DNA of 64,000 nucleotides from Gemmatimonadota bacterium (GTDB lineage: Bacteria > Gemmatimonadota > Gemmatimonadetes > Gemmatimonadales > GWC2-71-9), in the NCBI GenBank assembly GCA_009692115.1, contig SHZU01000001.1, forward strand, positions 194,345-258,344. Direction: 5' to 3'. Shown one piece after another: positions 26,410 through 35,371 of the stretch (its first letter is position 1; every line of letters begins with the position of its first letter). Both the position numbers and the translations under genes were made by a program. Under the pieces are notes generated by a model. It made no database searches. It was not told the origin of the DNA and worked only from the letters and a program-made list of their open reading frames with translations.

Positions 26410-27687
26410 ATGACCCGCCCCGTCCTCCGGCTCGTCGCCGCCCTGTCTGCGATCGCAGCACTCGCCGCGCCTCTCACGATCCACGCGCAACCGAAATCCC
26501 GCGCCCGCGATCTCGGCATTCCGCTCGACGGGACGCCCGGTCCGCTCAATGCGATCACCGATGTGGCCGGGGTCGAGGTCGGCTTTGTCACCCTGATCAA
26601 GGGCAGCGGAAAACGCGTCATCGGCCAAGGGCCGGTTCGAACCGGGGTGACCGCGATTCTGCCCCGGGGCAAAGCCACCCTCGAACCGGTCTTCGCCGCC
26701 TTCTATGCCGGGAATGGCAACGGCGACATGACCGGTACTCATTGGATCGAGGAGGTCGGAGTGCTCGAAACCCCGATCATGATCACCAACACCTTGAGTG
26801 TCGGCACCGTCCGCGATGCGGTGGTCGACTGGATGGTCAAGCGAAACGCCCCGGGCCCGTTCTGGTATCCGGTCGTGGCGGAAACATCCGACGGCGGGTT
26901 GAACGACATGAAGGGCCTGCACGTGAAGGCCGAGCACGCGTTTCAGGCCCTCGAGAACGCGAAGGCCGGCCCGGTCACCGAGGGGAACGTCGGGGGCGGC
27001 ACCGGGATGAACTGCCACGGTTTCAAAGGCGGCACCGGAACGGCCTCCCGGAAGCTGGCGGCCACTGACGGCGGCTTCATGGTCGGGGTCCTGGTCCAGT
27101 GCAACTACGGGACCAGGACCCAACTCCGGATCGCGGGCATCCCGGTGGGGCGGGAGGTCACCGGCGTCGATCCCTGCGTGGCCCAACGGATCGATCCCCC
27201 GGTCATGGCCTTCGATGGCAAGGCGATCCCGGTCTGCGCCTCGAGCCCGGCGCCCTCGGATCAGCCGGCGGAAGAACCCGAGCAGGGGTCGATCATCATC
27301 GCGGTCGCGACCGATGCGCCGCTGTCGCCCGATCAGTTGAAGCGGGTGGTCCGGCGGGTGGCGTTAGGCATGGGGCGGATGGGATCCAACAACGGCAATG
27401 GCTCGGGCGACATCTTTATCGCTTTTTCGACGGCCAATCGGGGCATCGACTGGGGCAACAGCGGCCGCTCGACCTTGCCGGCGCCGACGATGCAGCGGAT
27501 CGGATCGGGCCTAATGGACCCGGTCTTCACCGCGACCGTCGAGGCCACCGAAGAGGCCATCCTGAACGCCCTGATGGCGGCTGAGACGATGGACGGGGCC
27601 GACTATCGGCGGTCGTGGGCCATTCCCCACGACCAGGTACGGGCCATCCTAGCCCGGTACAACCGGCTGACCGGCACTACTCGCTGA
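26410..27687 (+). CDS. Secreted P1 family peptidase (DmpA/S58 aminopeptidase)
   Basis: 425 aa with a signal peptide (to about residue 26, HAQ). The self-processing Ntn-type fold is recognised by TDVAGVEVG, GNVGGGTGMNCHGFKGG and, near residue 294, EQGSIIIAVATDAPL, where Gly-Ser is the site of autocleavage and Ser the new N-terminal nucleophile in DmpA. These enzymes release N-terminal L- or D-residues or beta-amino acids. It follows the exporter closely and may be co-transcribed. Confidence 0.88.
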   Translation: MTRPVLRLVAALSAIAALAAPLTIHAQPKSRARDLGIPLDGTPGPLNAITDVAGVEVGFVTLIKGSGKRVIGQGPVRTGVTAILPRGKATLEPVFAAFYAGNGNGDMTGTHWIEEVGVLETPIMITNTLSVGTVRDAVVDWMVKRNAPGPFWYPVVAETSDGGLNDMKGLHVKAEHAFQALENAKAGPVTEGNVGGGTGMNCHGFKGGTGTASRKLAATDGGFMVGVLVQCNYGTRTQLRIAGIPVGREVTGVDPCVAQRIDPPVMAFDGKAIPVCASSPAPSDQPAEEPEQGSIIIAVATDAPLSPDQLKRVVRRVALGMGRMGSNNGNGSGDIFIAFSTANRGIDWGNSGRSTLPAPTMQRIGSGLMDPVFTATVEATEEAILNALMAAETMDGADYRRSWAIPHDQVRAILARYNRLTGTTR

Positions 27688-27693
27688 TCAGGC

Positions 27694-28110
27694 GTGCCCC
27701 TACCCTCCGATCGCCCCGGATTTGGGCTCCGAGCCGTCGCCCTCCTTGAGGCCGCCAAGGGGCTTCTCGTGCTCGCGGCCGGGTCGGGCCTCTTGCTCCT
27801 GATCAACCGGGACGTCGAGGCACTCGCCGAGCGGTTGCTTGCGCATCTCCACCTCAATCCGGCCCATCACTACCCTCGGGTCTTTCTCCAGATCGCCGGG
27901 GACCCAACCCGGGCCTGGCTGGTGGCGGTCGGCTGCTCCGGAGTCAGGCGGGGTCGGCGGCCCGCGTCGTTACTGTGTTCGCGGCGGCGGGACTCATGGT
28001 GGCCGGGTATCAGGTCGGCCACAGCGGTGGTGAGCTCGTGTACCGGCATGGGGCGGCCTCGGCATACGTCGGCCAAGCGGGCACCGGCGGCGGCGACAGC
28101 CCAGCCGAGC
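27694..28110 (+). pseudogene. Patchwork relic: 5' half of a DUF2127 gene joined to the 3' end of a DUF2231-like gene
   Basis: From a GTG at 27694 the sequence reads FGLRAVALLEAAKGLLVLAA and LINRDVEALAERLLAHLHLN, the conserved start of DUF2127 membrane proteins, up to about 27930. The homology then stops. In another frame, from about 27960, FAAAGLMVAGYQVGHSGGEL followed by VYRHGAA resembles the last membrane helix and tail of DUF2231 proteins. Both pieces are incomplete and out of frame with each other, so this looks like a deletion join. Confidence 0.6.
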
Positions 28111-28218
28111 ATGGGTCGGGGGCCCGAACCCTCCCGGCTTGCTCATCCGGCCGCTCTGGACCACCCACTCGATCCGCCGGGCGGTTCGAGCCAGCCCCCT
28201 CGTCGCGGCCCCATCACA

Positions 28219-28428
28219 GTCATACCGTAGCGTCGGGCGACCCTGGACCGTGTCGAATGCCCAAGCCCCGATCGCGATGGGCGAATGCATGCCGACGAAG
28301 CCCGGGGTGACGAATCGGCCGCGGAGATCGACGACCCAGGTACCGCGAGGAATCGGGGTCGTGGCCCGGTCGCCGACGGCTTCGATCCATCCGTTCCAAA
28401 CCAGGATGACGGCGTCCGGCCGGCAGGG
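28219..28428 (-). pseudogene. N-terminal fragment of an amidohydrolase
   Basis: Directly after the TGA of the deacetylase the same frame continues DAVILVWNGWIEAVGDRA, then TTPIPRGTWVVDLRGRFVTP and GFVGMHSPIA. This is the N-terminal strand domain and entry to the barrel of metal-dependent amidohydrolases, but the HxH metal motif reads MHS and nothing recognisable follows. There is no start codon in front of it. It is a remnant, probably of a gene that once followed the deacetylase in the operon. Confidence 0.6.
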
Positions 28429-29403
28429 TCAGTGCGGCGCCTTCACCCACTCGGCGGCGGCCCGGTGAGTTCCAAACCAGACCCCAGTCCGCTTCTTGAC
28501 ATGGGCCACCAACAGCTCGAGCGCCACCATCCGCGATCCGTGCCCGCTGATATGGGGATGCATGGTGAGCAGGAACATCCCGCCCTCGTCATAGGCCCGG
28601 TCGAACTCATCGATCCAGACCTGGGCCACTTCACGCGGCGGGCTGTAGGCGTTGCCGCGGGGATCGTAGAGCGGGGCGTCGTCCTTGATCCACTCGACCG
28701 GCAACTCCACGACACCGGTCGGCTTCCCGTCCGCCACTAACTCGTACGGTACGTCGTCGGCCATCAGGGAACTTTCATAGAGAAAGCCGAGTTCCTGGAC
28801 GATCCGCATCGTGTTGGGGCTCATGTTCCACGACGGCGCTCGATAGCCCACGGGCCTGGTGCCGGTCAGCTTGGTAAGGGTATCGACGGCCCGCTGGACC
28901 AGTTCCTTCTCAATGTCACCCGGCAAGGTGGTGTTGAGTTCGTGGATCCACCCGTGGACCGCGAACTCATGGACCCCGGCCTGCTTGATCTGGCCCACCA
29001 TTTCCGGCGTGATCATCAGGCTCACGGCCGGAATGAAGAAGGTGGCCGGGATCGCGTTCCGGTCGAGCAGCCCGAGAATCCGCCCGAGGCCGACCCGGGC
29101 GCCGTACTGCGCCTGCGAGAGCGCGCCAACCGTGGGCTCGCCGAACCGGATCGGGATGGTTTCGTTGTCGACGTCGAACGACAGCAGCACCGCCACCTTG
29201 GCACCGTTCGGCCAGATCTTCGGCTTGAGACTCTTCCCGGCCCGAACGGCACCGACCACCTTCCGAACGCTATCGATCGACCACTGCCAGCCCGGCGTAA
29301 CCTTGGCCTTGGTGCCGGCATCGGCGGCGGGCATCGGCTTCTCCGCGCATCCGCCGACCCCGGCGAGCAGGCCCGCGAAGGCCAAGGCGCTGGCGCTCCT
29401 CAT
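28429..29403 (-). CDS. Polysaccharide deacetylase lipoprotein
   Basis: 324 aa from the ATG at 29403, which overlaps the upstream serine-hydrolase stop (ATGA). The lipobox LLAGVGGC marks lipid attachment at Cys19. NodB-type domain: AVLLSFDVDNETI (first Asp pair), PATFFIPAVS, HEFAVHGWIHEL (His metal ligands), GYRAPSWNMSP and MFLLTMHPHISGHGSRM. These enzymes remove N-acetyl or similar groups from glycans; some of this subgroup are peptidoglycan- or allantoin-type deacetylases/hydrolases. The cell-envelope location is inferred from the lipobox. Confidence 0.87.
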   Translation of the reverse strand: MRSASALAFAGLLAGVGGCAEKPMPAADAGTKAKVTPGWQWSIDSVRKVVGAVRAGKSLKPKIWPNGAKVAVLLSFDVDNETIPIRFGEPTVGALSQAQYGARVGLGRILGLLDRNAIPATFFIPAVSLMITPEMVGQIKQAGVHEFAVHGWIHELNTTLPGDIEKELVQRAVDTLTKLTGTRPVGYRAPSWNMSPNTMRIVQELGFLYESSLMADDVPYELVADGKPTGVVELPVEWIKDDAPLYDPRGNAYSPPREVAQVWIDEFDRAYDEGGMFLLTMHPHISGHGSRMVALELLVAHVKKRTGVWFGTHRAAAEWVKAPH

Positions 29404-30839
29404 CGGACCCGATCCACGTACGAATCGCCGGTAATCATCCGGACCACCCGGCCGCCCTCCTCGACGAACCGTACCACCTCGCCGACGGGCCCGCCCCCCA
29501 CCGGAGCGACATACCGGAAGAGCCCGTTGCCAAGGGGTTCGAGCCGAACCGGGTCGTCGACGTTCGCTCCATTGGGCGTGATGATGACCAACCGCTCGTT
29601 CAGGAGCACCACTTGGGAATCGCCCCCGCGCCCGCTGTAGAATCCTGCGAACCGGGCCCATGACGGATCCCACGCCACGACTTTGGGCTCGGTCGCCGTC
29701 GCCTTGGCCACGGCCTCGCCCACGGTGCTCATCAACTGCATCGCGATGTCGAACGGATTCGAGTCGTTCGTATTGGTGAGCACGATCACCCCGACTCGGC
29801 TGTCGAGTTGAATCAAGGTTTGGGTGGTATAGCCCGGGTACCCGCCACCGTGGCCAACATAGGTCTTGTCTCGAATCCGGTTCACCGCAAAGCCGATGGC
29901 ATTGCCCTGCGTCCAGTTGTTCTCGAGCATTCGGACCCGGTGCATTTCCCGAAGCGACCCGGTGCTCACGATTTGCCTGCCGCCCATCGGCCCGGTCCGA
30001 AATTGGGCCGACACGAACTTCGCCATGTCTTCGACCGTCGAGGTGATTCCGGTGGCTGAGGCCATCCCGCGGGCGTCGACGAACGGCATCACGACCCGGG
30101 ATCCGTCCGGCATCCGACGGCCGTACCCGACCGCCAAGCCGGGATCGGTCCGGTCGACACTCGACGCGGCCATGTCTAACGGCGCGTAGATGTGGTTCTG
30201 GACGTAGTCGGCCCAGGTCTCACCGCTCACGGTTTCGACGATCATCCCCGCCAGCGAGTAGGCGAGGTTCGAGTACTTCCAGCGGACTTCCGGCGAAAAC
30301 GCGGCCTGCCGCTCGGTGATCAGCTTCCGGAGCTCATCCTGGGTCGGGAACTCGTAGGTCGTCCAGTGCGGCCCCGCCTCGCGCGGGAGCCCGGAGCTAT
30401 GGGTCAGCAGCTCCTCGATCGTGATCGGCGCGTCGCCCGGATCGGCCGGTTTGGCATGAAACCACGGCAAATGTTTGGCGACCGGATCATGGAGCCCGAG
30501 CTTGCCCTGCTCGCGGAGCTGCATGATGGCGGTAGCGGTGAACAGCTTGCTGTGAGACGCCATCCGGAACTTGGTCCCGGCGGTCATCGGCCGCTTGGCC
30601 TGGGTGTCGGCGTACCCGAATCCGGCGGCCCAGACCAACTCCTGGTCGGCCACAACCCCGACCACGATCCCGGGGAGTCCGCGGTACGCGATCTGGCCTT
30701 CCATCCAGGCCGAGAACAGCCGCTCGGCGCCGAGGACATCGGGATTGGCGGCGGCGTTCGGCCGGGTCTGGGCGGAGAGTTGCACCGTGCAGAGGATGGC
30801 GATCGCTGCGGCGCGGTACGTCGCAAGACGGAGGAGCAT
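29400..30839 (-). CDS. Secreted serine hydrolase (class C beta-lactamase / PBP-like family)
   Basis: 479 aa with a signal peptide ending near QLSAQ. The beta-lactamase/transpeptidase-like fold has the SxxK nucleophile in FRMASHSKLFTA, the YxN motif in WKYSNLAYSLAG, and a third motif HGGGYPGYTT. A C-terminal lipocalin-like extension (about 370-479) is typical of EstB/LACTB-like hydrolases rather than true beta-lactamases. Probable D-peptidase or esterase. It is first in a two-gene unit with the deacetylase, which fits envelope remodelling. Confidence 0.87.
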   Translation of the reverse strand: MLLRLATYRAAAIAILCTVQLSAQTRPNAAANPDVLGAERLFSAWMEGQIAYRGLPGIVVGVVADQELVWAAGFGYADTQAKRPMTAGTKFRMASHSKLFTATAIMQLREQGKLGLHDPVAKHLPWFHAKPADPGDAPITIEELLTHSSGLPREAGPHWTTYEFPTQDELRKLITERQAAFSPEVRWKYSNLAYSLAGMIVETVSGETWADYVQNHIYAPLDMAASSVDRTDPGLAVGYGRRMPDGSRVVMPFVDARGMASATGITSTVEDMAKFVSAQFRTGPMGGRQIVSTGSLREMHRVRMLENNWTQGNAIGFAVNRIRDKTYVGHGGGYPGYTTQTLIQLDSRVGVIVLTNTNDSNPFDIAMQLMSTVGEAVAKATATEPKVVAWDPSWARFAGFYSGRGGDSQVVLLNERLVIITPNGANVDDPVRLEPLGNGLFRYVAPVGGGPVGEVVRFVEEGGRVVRMITGDSYVDRVR

Positions 30840-30895
30840 CAGGACCTCGTTGGGATCTGGATGTGGATCGAAGCTGGTCCGTCGAGCCTCGATGA

Positions 30896-31987
30896 TTAGA
30901 GACGGTAACTCGTGTTCTTACTCCCGCCAGGGTTCCGTCGCAGAAGGGCGCGCTCAACCAAGTCGTTGAGATCACGCTGCGCCGTCGGCACCGAGCACTT
31001 GCCGATCACCGACCACTTCTTGGCCGTTAGGCTGCCCTCGAACCCATCCAGAAACCGGTTCAAGACCAGTTTCTGACGCGGCGTGAACGGCTCGCGGGCC
31101 GAGCGCTCCCAGAAATCCGCCTTGGTGAGCACCGTGGCCGATACCACTCCGGCACCATCGATGGCGCGGGCCAGGCATTCAAGAAACCAACTCAGCCACT
31201 CGGTGATGTCGAGACCGCTCCGCTGGGTCCGCTCCAACAGGTCGTAGTACTGGGTCCGCTCCTTCCGGATCTGGCTCGACATGCTGTAGAACCGCTGCGA
31301 CGAGCCTTCCGATTGCGCCAACGCCTGATCGGCAATGGCGCGCGCCATCCGACCATTCCCATCGTCGAACGGATGAAGCGTCACAAACCACAAATGGGCC
31401 AGGCCGGCCCGAAGCAATCCCTCCGGTTCGGTCCGGCGATTGAACCACTCGAGGAAACGAGCCATTTCGGCGGCCACCTTCGGCGCCGGCGGAGCTTGGT
31501 AGTGAACGCGCTTCCGTCCAAGCGGACCCGAGACCACCTGCATCGGACCATCGGCGTCGTTCCGCCAGGCCCCGACCCGGACTGGGCGAGCCCCCGCATA
31601 GCCGGTGGGAAACAGCGCCGCATGCCACCCGAACAACCGCTTCATGGTCAGCGGCGCGTCGTACCGCTCGGTGGCGTCGAGCATCATCTCGACCACCCCT
31701 TCGGTCCGCCGGTCGGCCGGGGTCACGCTCGCCTCGGCGACACCCAACCGCCGGGCAATCGACGATCGAACCGCCGCCCCTTCGAGAACCTCGCCCTCGA
31801 TCTCCGAACTCTTGATGACGTTCTCGGTCAGCGTCGCGAGCTGAGCCTCCCGTTTGAGGTCGAAGCCCAGCCGGATCATGGTGCCCAGAAGCCGGCCCTG
31901 CTTCAGGCGGGTGGATGCCAACGACCCCAGCAGGGTGTCGACGTTCCAGCGGAATCTTGGCCAGCCCCGGCACTCCCAGACGTACAT
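30896..31987 (-). CDS. Fic family protein (class II, with N-terminal inhibitory helix and C-terminal winged helix)
   Basis: 363 aa. An N-terminal domain (MYVWECRGWPRFRWN) contains the inhibitory motif SSEIEGE (Ser60xxxGlu64-Gly65), which blocks ATP binding until relieved. The Fic core carries the intact active site HPFDDGNGRMAR (His205), so it should transfer AMP to Ser, Thr or Tyr of a target. The C-terminal 60 residues (TPRQKLVLNRFLDGFEG to the end) look like a winged helix. The SD GAGGAG precedes the ATG directly. A palindrome covers the SD and start codon, suggesting autoregulation by the winged helix (inference). Confidence 0.92.
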   Translation of the reverse strand: MYVWECRGWPRFRWNVDTLLGSLASTRLKQGRLLGTMIRLGFDLKREAQLATLTENVIKSSEIEGEVLEGAAVRSSIARRLGVAEASVTPADRRTEGVVEMMLDATERYDAPLTMKRLFGWHAALFPTGYAGARPVRVGAWRNDADGPMQVVSGPLGRKRVHYQAPPAPKVAAEMARFLEWFNRRTEPEGLLRAGLAHLWFVTLHPFDDGNGRMARAIADQALAQSEGSSQRFYSMSSQIRKERTQYYDLLERTQRSGLDITEWLSWFLECLARAIDGAGVVSATVLTKADFWERSAREPFTPRQKLVLNRFLDGFEGSLTAKKWSVIGKCSVPTAQRDLNDLVERALLRRNPGGSKNTSYRL

Positions 31988-32014
31988 ATTCTCCTCACTT
32001 TACGAGGACAATAT
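31986..32014. promoter_or_regulatory. Palindromic operator-like site at the fic start
   Basis: Arms ATATTCTCCTC and GAGGACAATAT (10 of 11 positions pair) around a 7-base spacer ACTTTAC. The site covers the fic SD and start codon, so a bound protein would block both promoter escape and translation. This spacer is clearly AT-richer than the surrounding genes. Confidence 0.6.
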
Positions 32015-32041
32015 GCACCCCCTTAAAGAGAAACGCAAGTC

Positions 32042-32066
32042 ATTCACCCCATCTTATGAGGAGAAT
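32042..32066. promoter_or_regulatory. Second operator-like palindrome upstream of fic
   Basis: Arms ATTCACCCC and GAGGAGAAT (7 of 9 pair) with a 7-base spacer ATCTTAT, the same design as the site at 31986. The centres are 54 bp apart, close to five helical turns. A 19-codon open frame (32013-32072, + strand, MHPLKEKRKS) with a GAGGA in front lies across both sites; whether it is made is unknown. Confidence 0.5.
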
Positions 32067-32068
32067 AA

Positions 32069-33280
32069 CTAATGGGCCGGTTCCGTCTTCCAGAACGCGA
32101 TCCCGCTGGCCTGCTGGCCAACGTCCACGGTCCCGACCTTCGCGAGTGCGGTCAGATCGTACACATCGACCTTGCCTGGGGCCGCCCCCACCCCTTCGCT
32201 GCTCACGAACGCGTACCGCGAATCCGAGCTGAGCGCCACCCCGTGGCTCACCGTGGTCGAACTCTTGAATTGGGCGACACTGGTGCCGGTGCCAAGGTCA
32301 AATACCTGGACCCCGCTGCCCTGCTTCAGCGTCGCCACGAGGAGCTTGCCATTCGGTGTGACGGCGAGATTGTACACCCCTCGACCGGTCGGAAACCGGC
32401 GGGACACGGCCCACCCGTCGCGGTCGATTTCGAGAATCTCATCGCTCTTGTTGCAGGCGACGTAGACCTTCTTGCCGTCCGCCGACGGTTGGGCCCAGGT
32501 CGGCGAGCAAGAATTCGGCTTCATCTGGTGGCGCATGCCCTGGTAGCCGACGTCAGCGGGGTCAACGGCAGGTTTGCCGGACACGGCGGCGGTTTGAAGA
32601 TGGCCCCCCATTTCGCCCCGGTCCGCCTTGTCGAGCGGCTGCTCGGCACCCTTGGCCAACGAGAACCGGCGCGACACGGTAAAGGTCCGAGTATCGATCT
32701 CGACCAACTGGTCGTCCATCATGCAGCCGGAGTAGTGAAGCCGCCCGCTCGGATCGATCCGGCTCCCGTGCGGCATGGTGCAGGTCACCACCCGCGCCAC
32801 TTCGGTCTGGGTCGGGGTGTAGATCACCGACTGGGACGACGGCACCATGTCACCATGGAGGTTGAAATTCGCGGCAATGGCGTAGAGCCCGTCGGGCGAG
32901 ATCTCGATCGAGGCCGGGAAGTTGCCGAGCAGGGTACCCGGCCCCATCAGGGTGTCGGGTCCGAGGACATACCGCCAGTATTTGCCGTCCGGAAACCCGT
33001 GGCCGGTCGTCATGTGGAGATACTTGCCGTCATGGGAGATCACCAGCCCGTGGGGGCCTTCCATCTCGGCGGCCAACTCGCCGATCGCAATGGTTTTTTC
33101 GACCGCCGTGCCGCCGGGTCCGAACCGAATCCGGTAGATCGCGTCGGCCGATTCGGCGCCCACGTAGACCCAATAGTTGGCGGTGGGGGCGGCCGGCGCC
33201 GGCGCCTGCGCCGCCAACGAACCAGGGCCGGAGACCGCCGCGACCAGGGTCGCCTTGCGCATGAAGCTATTCATCAGCAT
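32069..33280 (-). CDS. Secreted YVTN/lactonase-type beta-propeller protein
   Basis: 403 aa with a signal peptide (MRKATLVAAVSGPGSLAAQ; starts at 33280 or the inner ATG at 33262 are both possible). Repeated blade signatures are seen: YWVYVGAESADAIYRI, GPHGLVISHDGKYLHM, ASIEISPDGLYAIAAN, PSADGKKVYVACNKSDEILE, NLAVTPNGKLLVATL and GVALSSDSRYAFVSSEG. This fits a seven-bladed propeller; no enzymatic residues can be assigned. It ends just upstream of fic on the same strand, but the operator region between them argues for separate control. Confidence 0.83.
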   Translation of the reverse strand: MLMNSFMRKATLVAAVSGPGSLAAQAPAPAAPTANYWVYVGAESADAIYRIRFGPGGTAVEKTIAIGELAAEMEGPHGLVISHDGKYLHMTTGHGFPDGKYWRYVLGPDTLMGPGTLLGNFPASIEISPDGLYAIAANFNLHGDMVPSSQSVIYTPTQTEVARVVTCTMPHGSRIDPSGRLHYSGCMMDDQLVEIDTRTFTVSRRFSLAKGAEQPLDKADRGEMGGHLQTAAVSGKPAVDPADVGYQGMRHQMKPNSCSPTWAQPSADGKKVYVACNKSDEILEIDRDGWAVSRRFPTGRGVYNLAVTPNGKLLVATLKQGSGVQVFDLGTGTSVAQFKSSTTVSHGVALSSDSRYAFVSSEGVGAAPGKVDVYDLTALAKVGTVDVGQQASGIAFWKTEPAH

Positions 33281-33337
33281 CGTTCCATATTCCAGTAACC
33301 GCTTGAACTTCGATTTCTCGCCCGGGGACCTACTCCT

Positions 33338-35371
33338 ATGAAGCTAATCCGTTCGTTCAGCCGCGCCATTCTGGCGACCCTGCTTGTCGTCCCGTCACTC
33401 GCGGCCCAGACCGGTCCGGTGGCCAAGTTGGTGGCCGAGCCCGCGGCCCTGACCATGCGGGCCGGCGACTCGGCGCGGGTGGTGGTCAAAGCGCTCGACG
33501 CCCAAGGCCGCGAAGTCCGCGACGCCACGATCCGGGTGTTTGCCGGCCGGCGGGCGGTGGCGTATAGCGACGGAATGGTTCACGCCTTCCAAGCTGGGAA
33601 GCACACGCTGGTGGCCGTGGCCGAACGACCCGGCGCTTGCGGCGGCGCCGAGTGCGCGCCCCTGCAACTCGAAATCGGGGTCACGGTCACCTGGCCGGCC
33701 CTCGCCAAGCTCCAAATGCTGACGGCGGCCACCCGGCTCTACACCGGCTCGACGGTGACCCACTCGGCCAAAGGCACTCATCCCGATGGCAGCGAGCGGC
33801 CGAGCCTTACCCCAACCTGGCGCACCTCGAACGCCGGGGTGGCGACGGTCGATCGGTTCGGTAACGTTCGGACAGTAGCCGCCGGCTCGGTCACGATTAC
33901 CGCCGATGCCGAAGGGCAGTCCGCCAGCGTCACCCACACCGTGGCGTCCAATCCGGTCACCACGATTGCCATCGGGATTCGGGACACGACGATCCGGACC
34001 GGTGACGTGGTCGAACTCACCGCCACGGCCCGCCGCGCTGACGGGCGGCCGGCGCCGGAAGCCCCGATTACGTGGTCCTACAGCTATGTGCCCGCCGACA
34101 CCGTGGGCCCCTCGGGGATGCCGGGCGGAGCGGGCATTGTCCAGTTCGGGCTCTTCACCGGCAACTACCCCGGCCGCTACACCCTGATCGCCCGGTCGGG
34201 GAACAATTTTGCCGAGCGAACCATCGAAGTGAAACCGCGGGAAGCCCGCCGGCCGATCCTGGTCACCAGCCGAGGGGAAATCAACAACACCCACACGTCC
34301 GACCTGTGGCCGTGGACCGGCAAGGATGGGCGCGACTATGCCCTCGTAGGCACCTGGGGCGGCGACGGCTGGGGACTCGTCTATGATATCACCGACCTCA
34401 ACAACGTCGTCAAGACCGATTCGGTGAAGATCGATGCCCGGACGATCAACGACGTCACGGTGTCGCCCGATGGCCGTTACGGCGTCCTGTCGCGGGAGGG
34501 CGCCTCGAACCGGGTCAACGGCGTCGTGATTCTCGACTTGGCCAACCCGGCCCATCCGACAATCGCCTCGACGTTCAACCAGGAACTCACTGGCGGCGTC
34601 CACAATATGTTCGCCACCAACGACTACTTGTTCGCGGTCTCGGGCGGGGCCAAGTACATCATCATCGACGTCCGGGACATCAAGAATCCGAAGTACGTCA
34701 GCGAATACCGGCATCCGAACGCCCGGGTCCACGACCTTTGGGTCCACGACGGCATTGCCTACTCGGCGCAGGGCGGCGCCGGCACCGTGGTGGTGGACGT
34801 CGGCAACGGGAAGTACGGCGGCACGATCGAGAATCCGAAGCTGATCACGGTCTACGACGTCAACAGCGGCCACGAGATCTTCCCGTACGTCCAGGCGTCG
34901 ACCGGCAAGACCTATCTCTTCATCGGCGACGAAGAGATGAACCGTTCGAACCGGGTCTGGGCCGGCACCAATTACCGCAACGAGATGACGACGCCGGGCG
35001 GCGTCCCCCAGACCTCGGCGGGATTGGTCCACATCGTCGACTTTGCCGACCCGATGAAGCCGAAAGCAGTCGGCCGGTACGAGATTGAGGACTTCGGATC
35101 CCACGACATCATCGTCCAAGACGACATCCTCTATCAGGCCTTCTACGAGGGTGGCGTCCGGTTGGTCGACGTGTCGGGCCAGTTGTTGGGCAACTTGGCC
35201 CAGCAAGGACGGGAAATCGCGGTGTTCAAGCCGTACGATCCGAAAGGGTACACGCCGAACGCCTCGTTCGTGATGAACGCGATGCCTTGGAAGGGCCACG
35301 TCCTCTTCACCGACTTCAACACTGGTCTGTGGGCGGCCCGGTTGGCGCCGAAGCAGGCGTTGACGCCTTGA
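33338..35371 (+). CDS. Secreted Ig-like and LVIVD-propeller protein
   Basis: 677 aa with a signal peptide (to about residue 23, SLAAQ). Residues about 25-300 hold two or three Ig-like (BIG2-type) domains, for example VATVDRFGNVRTVAAGSVTI. From about 305 the sequence has LVIVD-repeat propeller blades (YALVGTWGGDGWGLVYDITD, YLFAVSGGAKYIIIDVRD, GLVHIVDFADPMKPKAVG, DILYQAFYEGGVRLVDVSG). The role is probably surface binding or scaffolding; no catalytic motif is seen. Its TGA overlaps the TTG of the dehalogenase-like fragment. Confidence 0.82.
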   Translation: MKLIRSFSRAILATLLVVPSLAAQTGPVAKLVAEPAALTMRAGDSARVVVKALDAQGREVRDATIRVFAGRRAVAYSDGMVHAFQAGKHTLVAVAERPGACGGAECAPLQLEIGVTVTWPALAKLQMLTAATRLYTGSTVTHSAKGTHPDGSERPSLTPTWRTSNAGVATVDRFGNVRTVAAGSVTITADAEGQSASVTHTVASNPVTTIAIGIRDTTIRTGDVVELTATARRADGRPAPEAPITWSYSYVPADTVGPSGMPGGAGIVQFGLFTGNYPGRYTLIARSGNNFAERTIEVKPREARRPILVTSRGEINNTHTSDLWPWTGKDGRDYALVGTWGGDGWGLVYDITDLNNVVKTDSVKIDARTINDVTVSPDGRYGVLSREGASNRVNGVVILDLANPAHPTIASTFNQELTGGVHNMFATNDYLFAVSGGAKYIIIDVRDIKNPKYVSEYRHPNARVHDLWVHDGIAYSAQGGAGTVVVDVGNGKYGGTIENPKLITVYDVNSGHEIFPYVQASTGKTYLFIGDEEMNRSNRVWAGTNYRNEMTTPGGVPQTSAGLVHIVDFADPMKPKAVGRYEIEDFGSHDIIVQDDILYQAFYEGGVRLVDVSGQLLGNLAQQGREIAVFKPYDPKGYTPNASFVMNAMPWKGHVLFTDFNTGLWAARLAPKQALTP

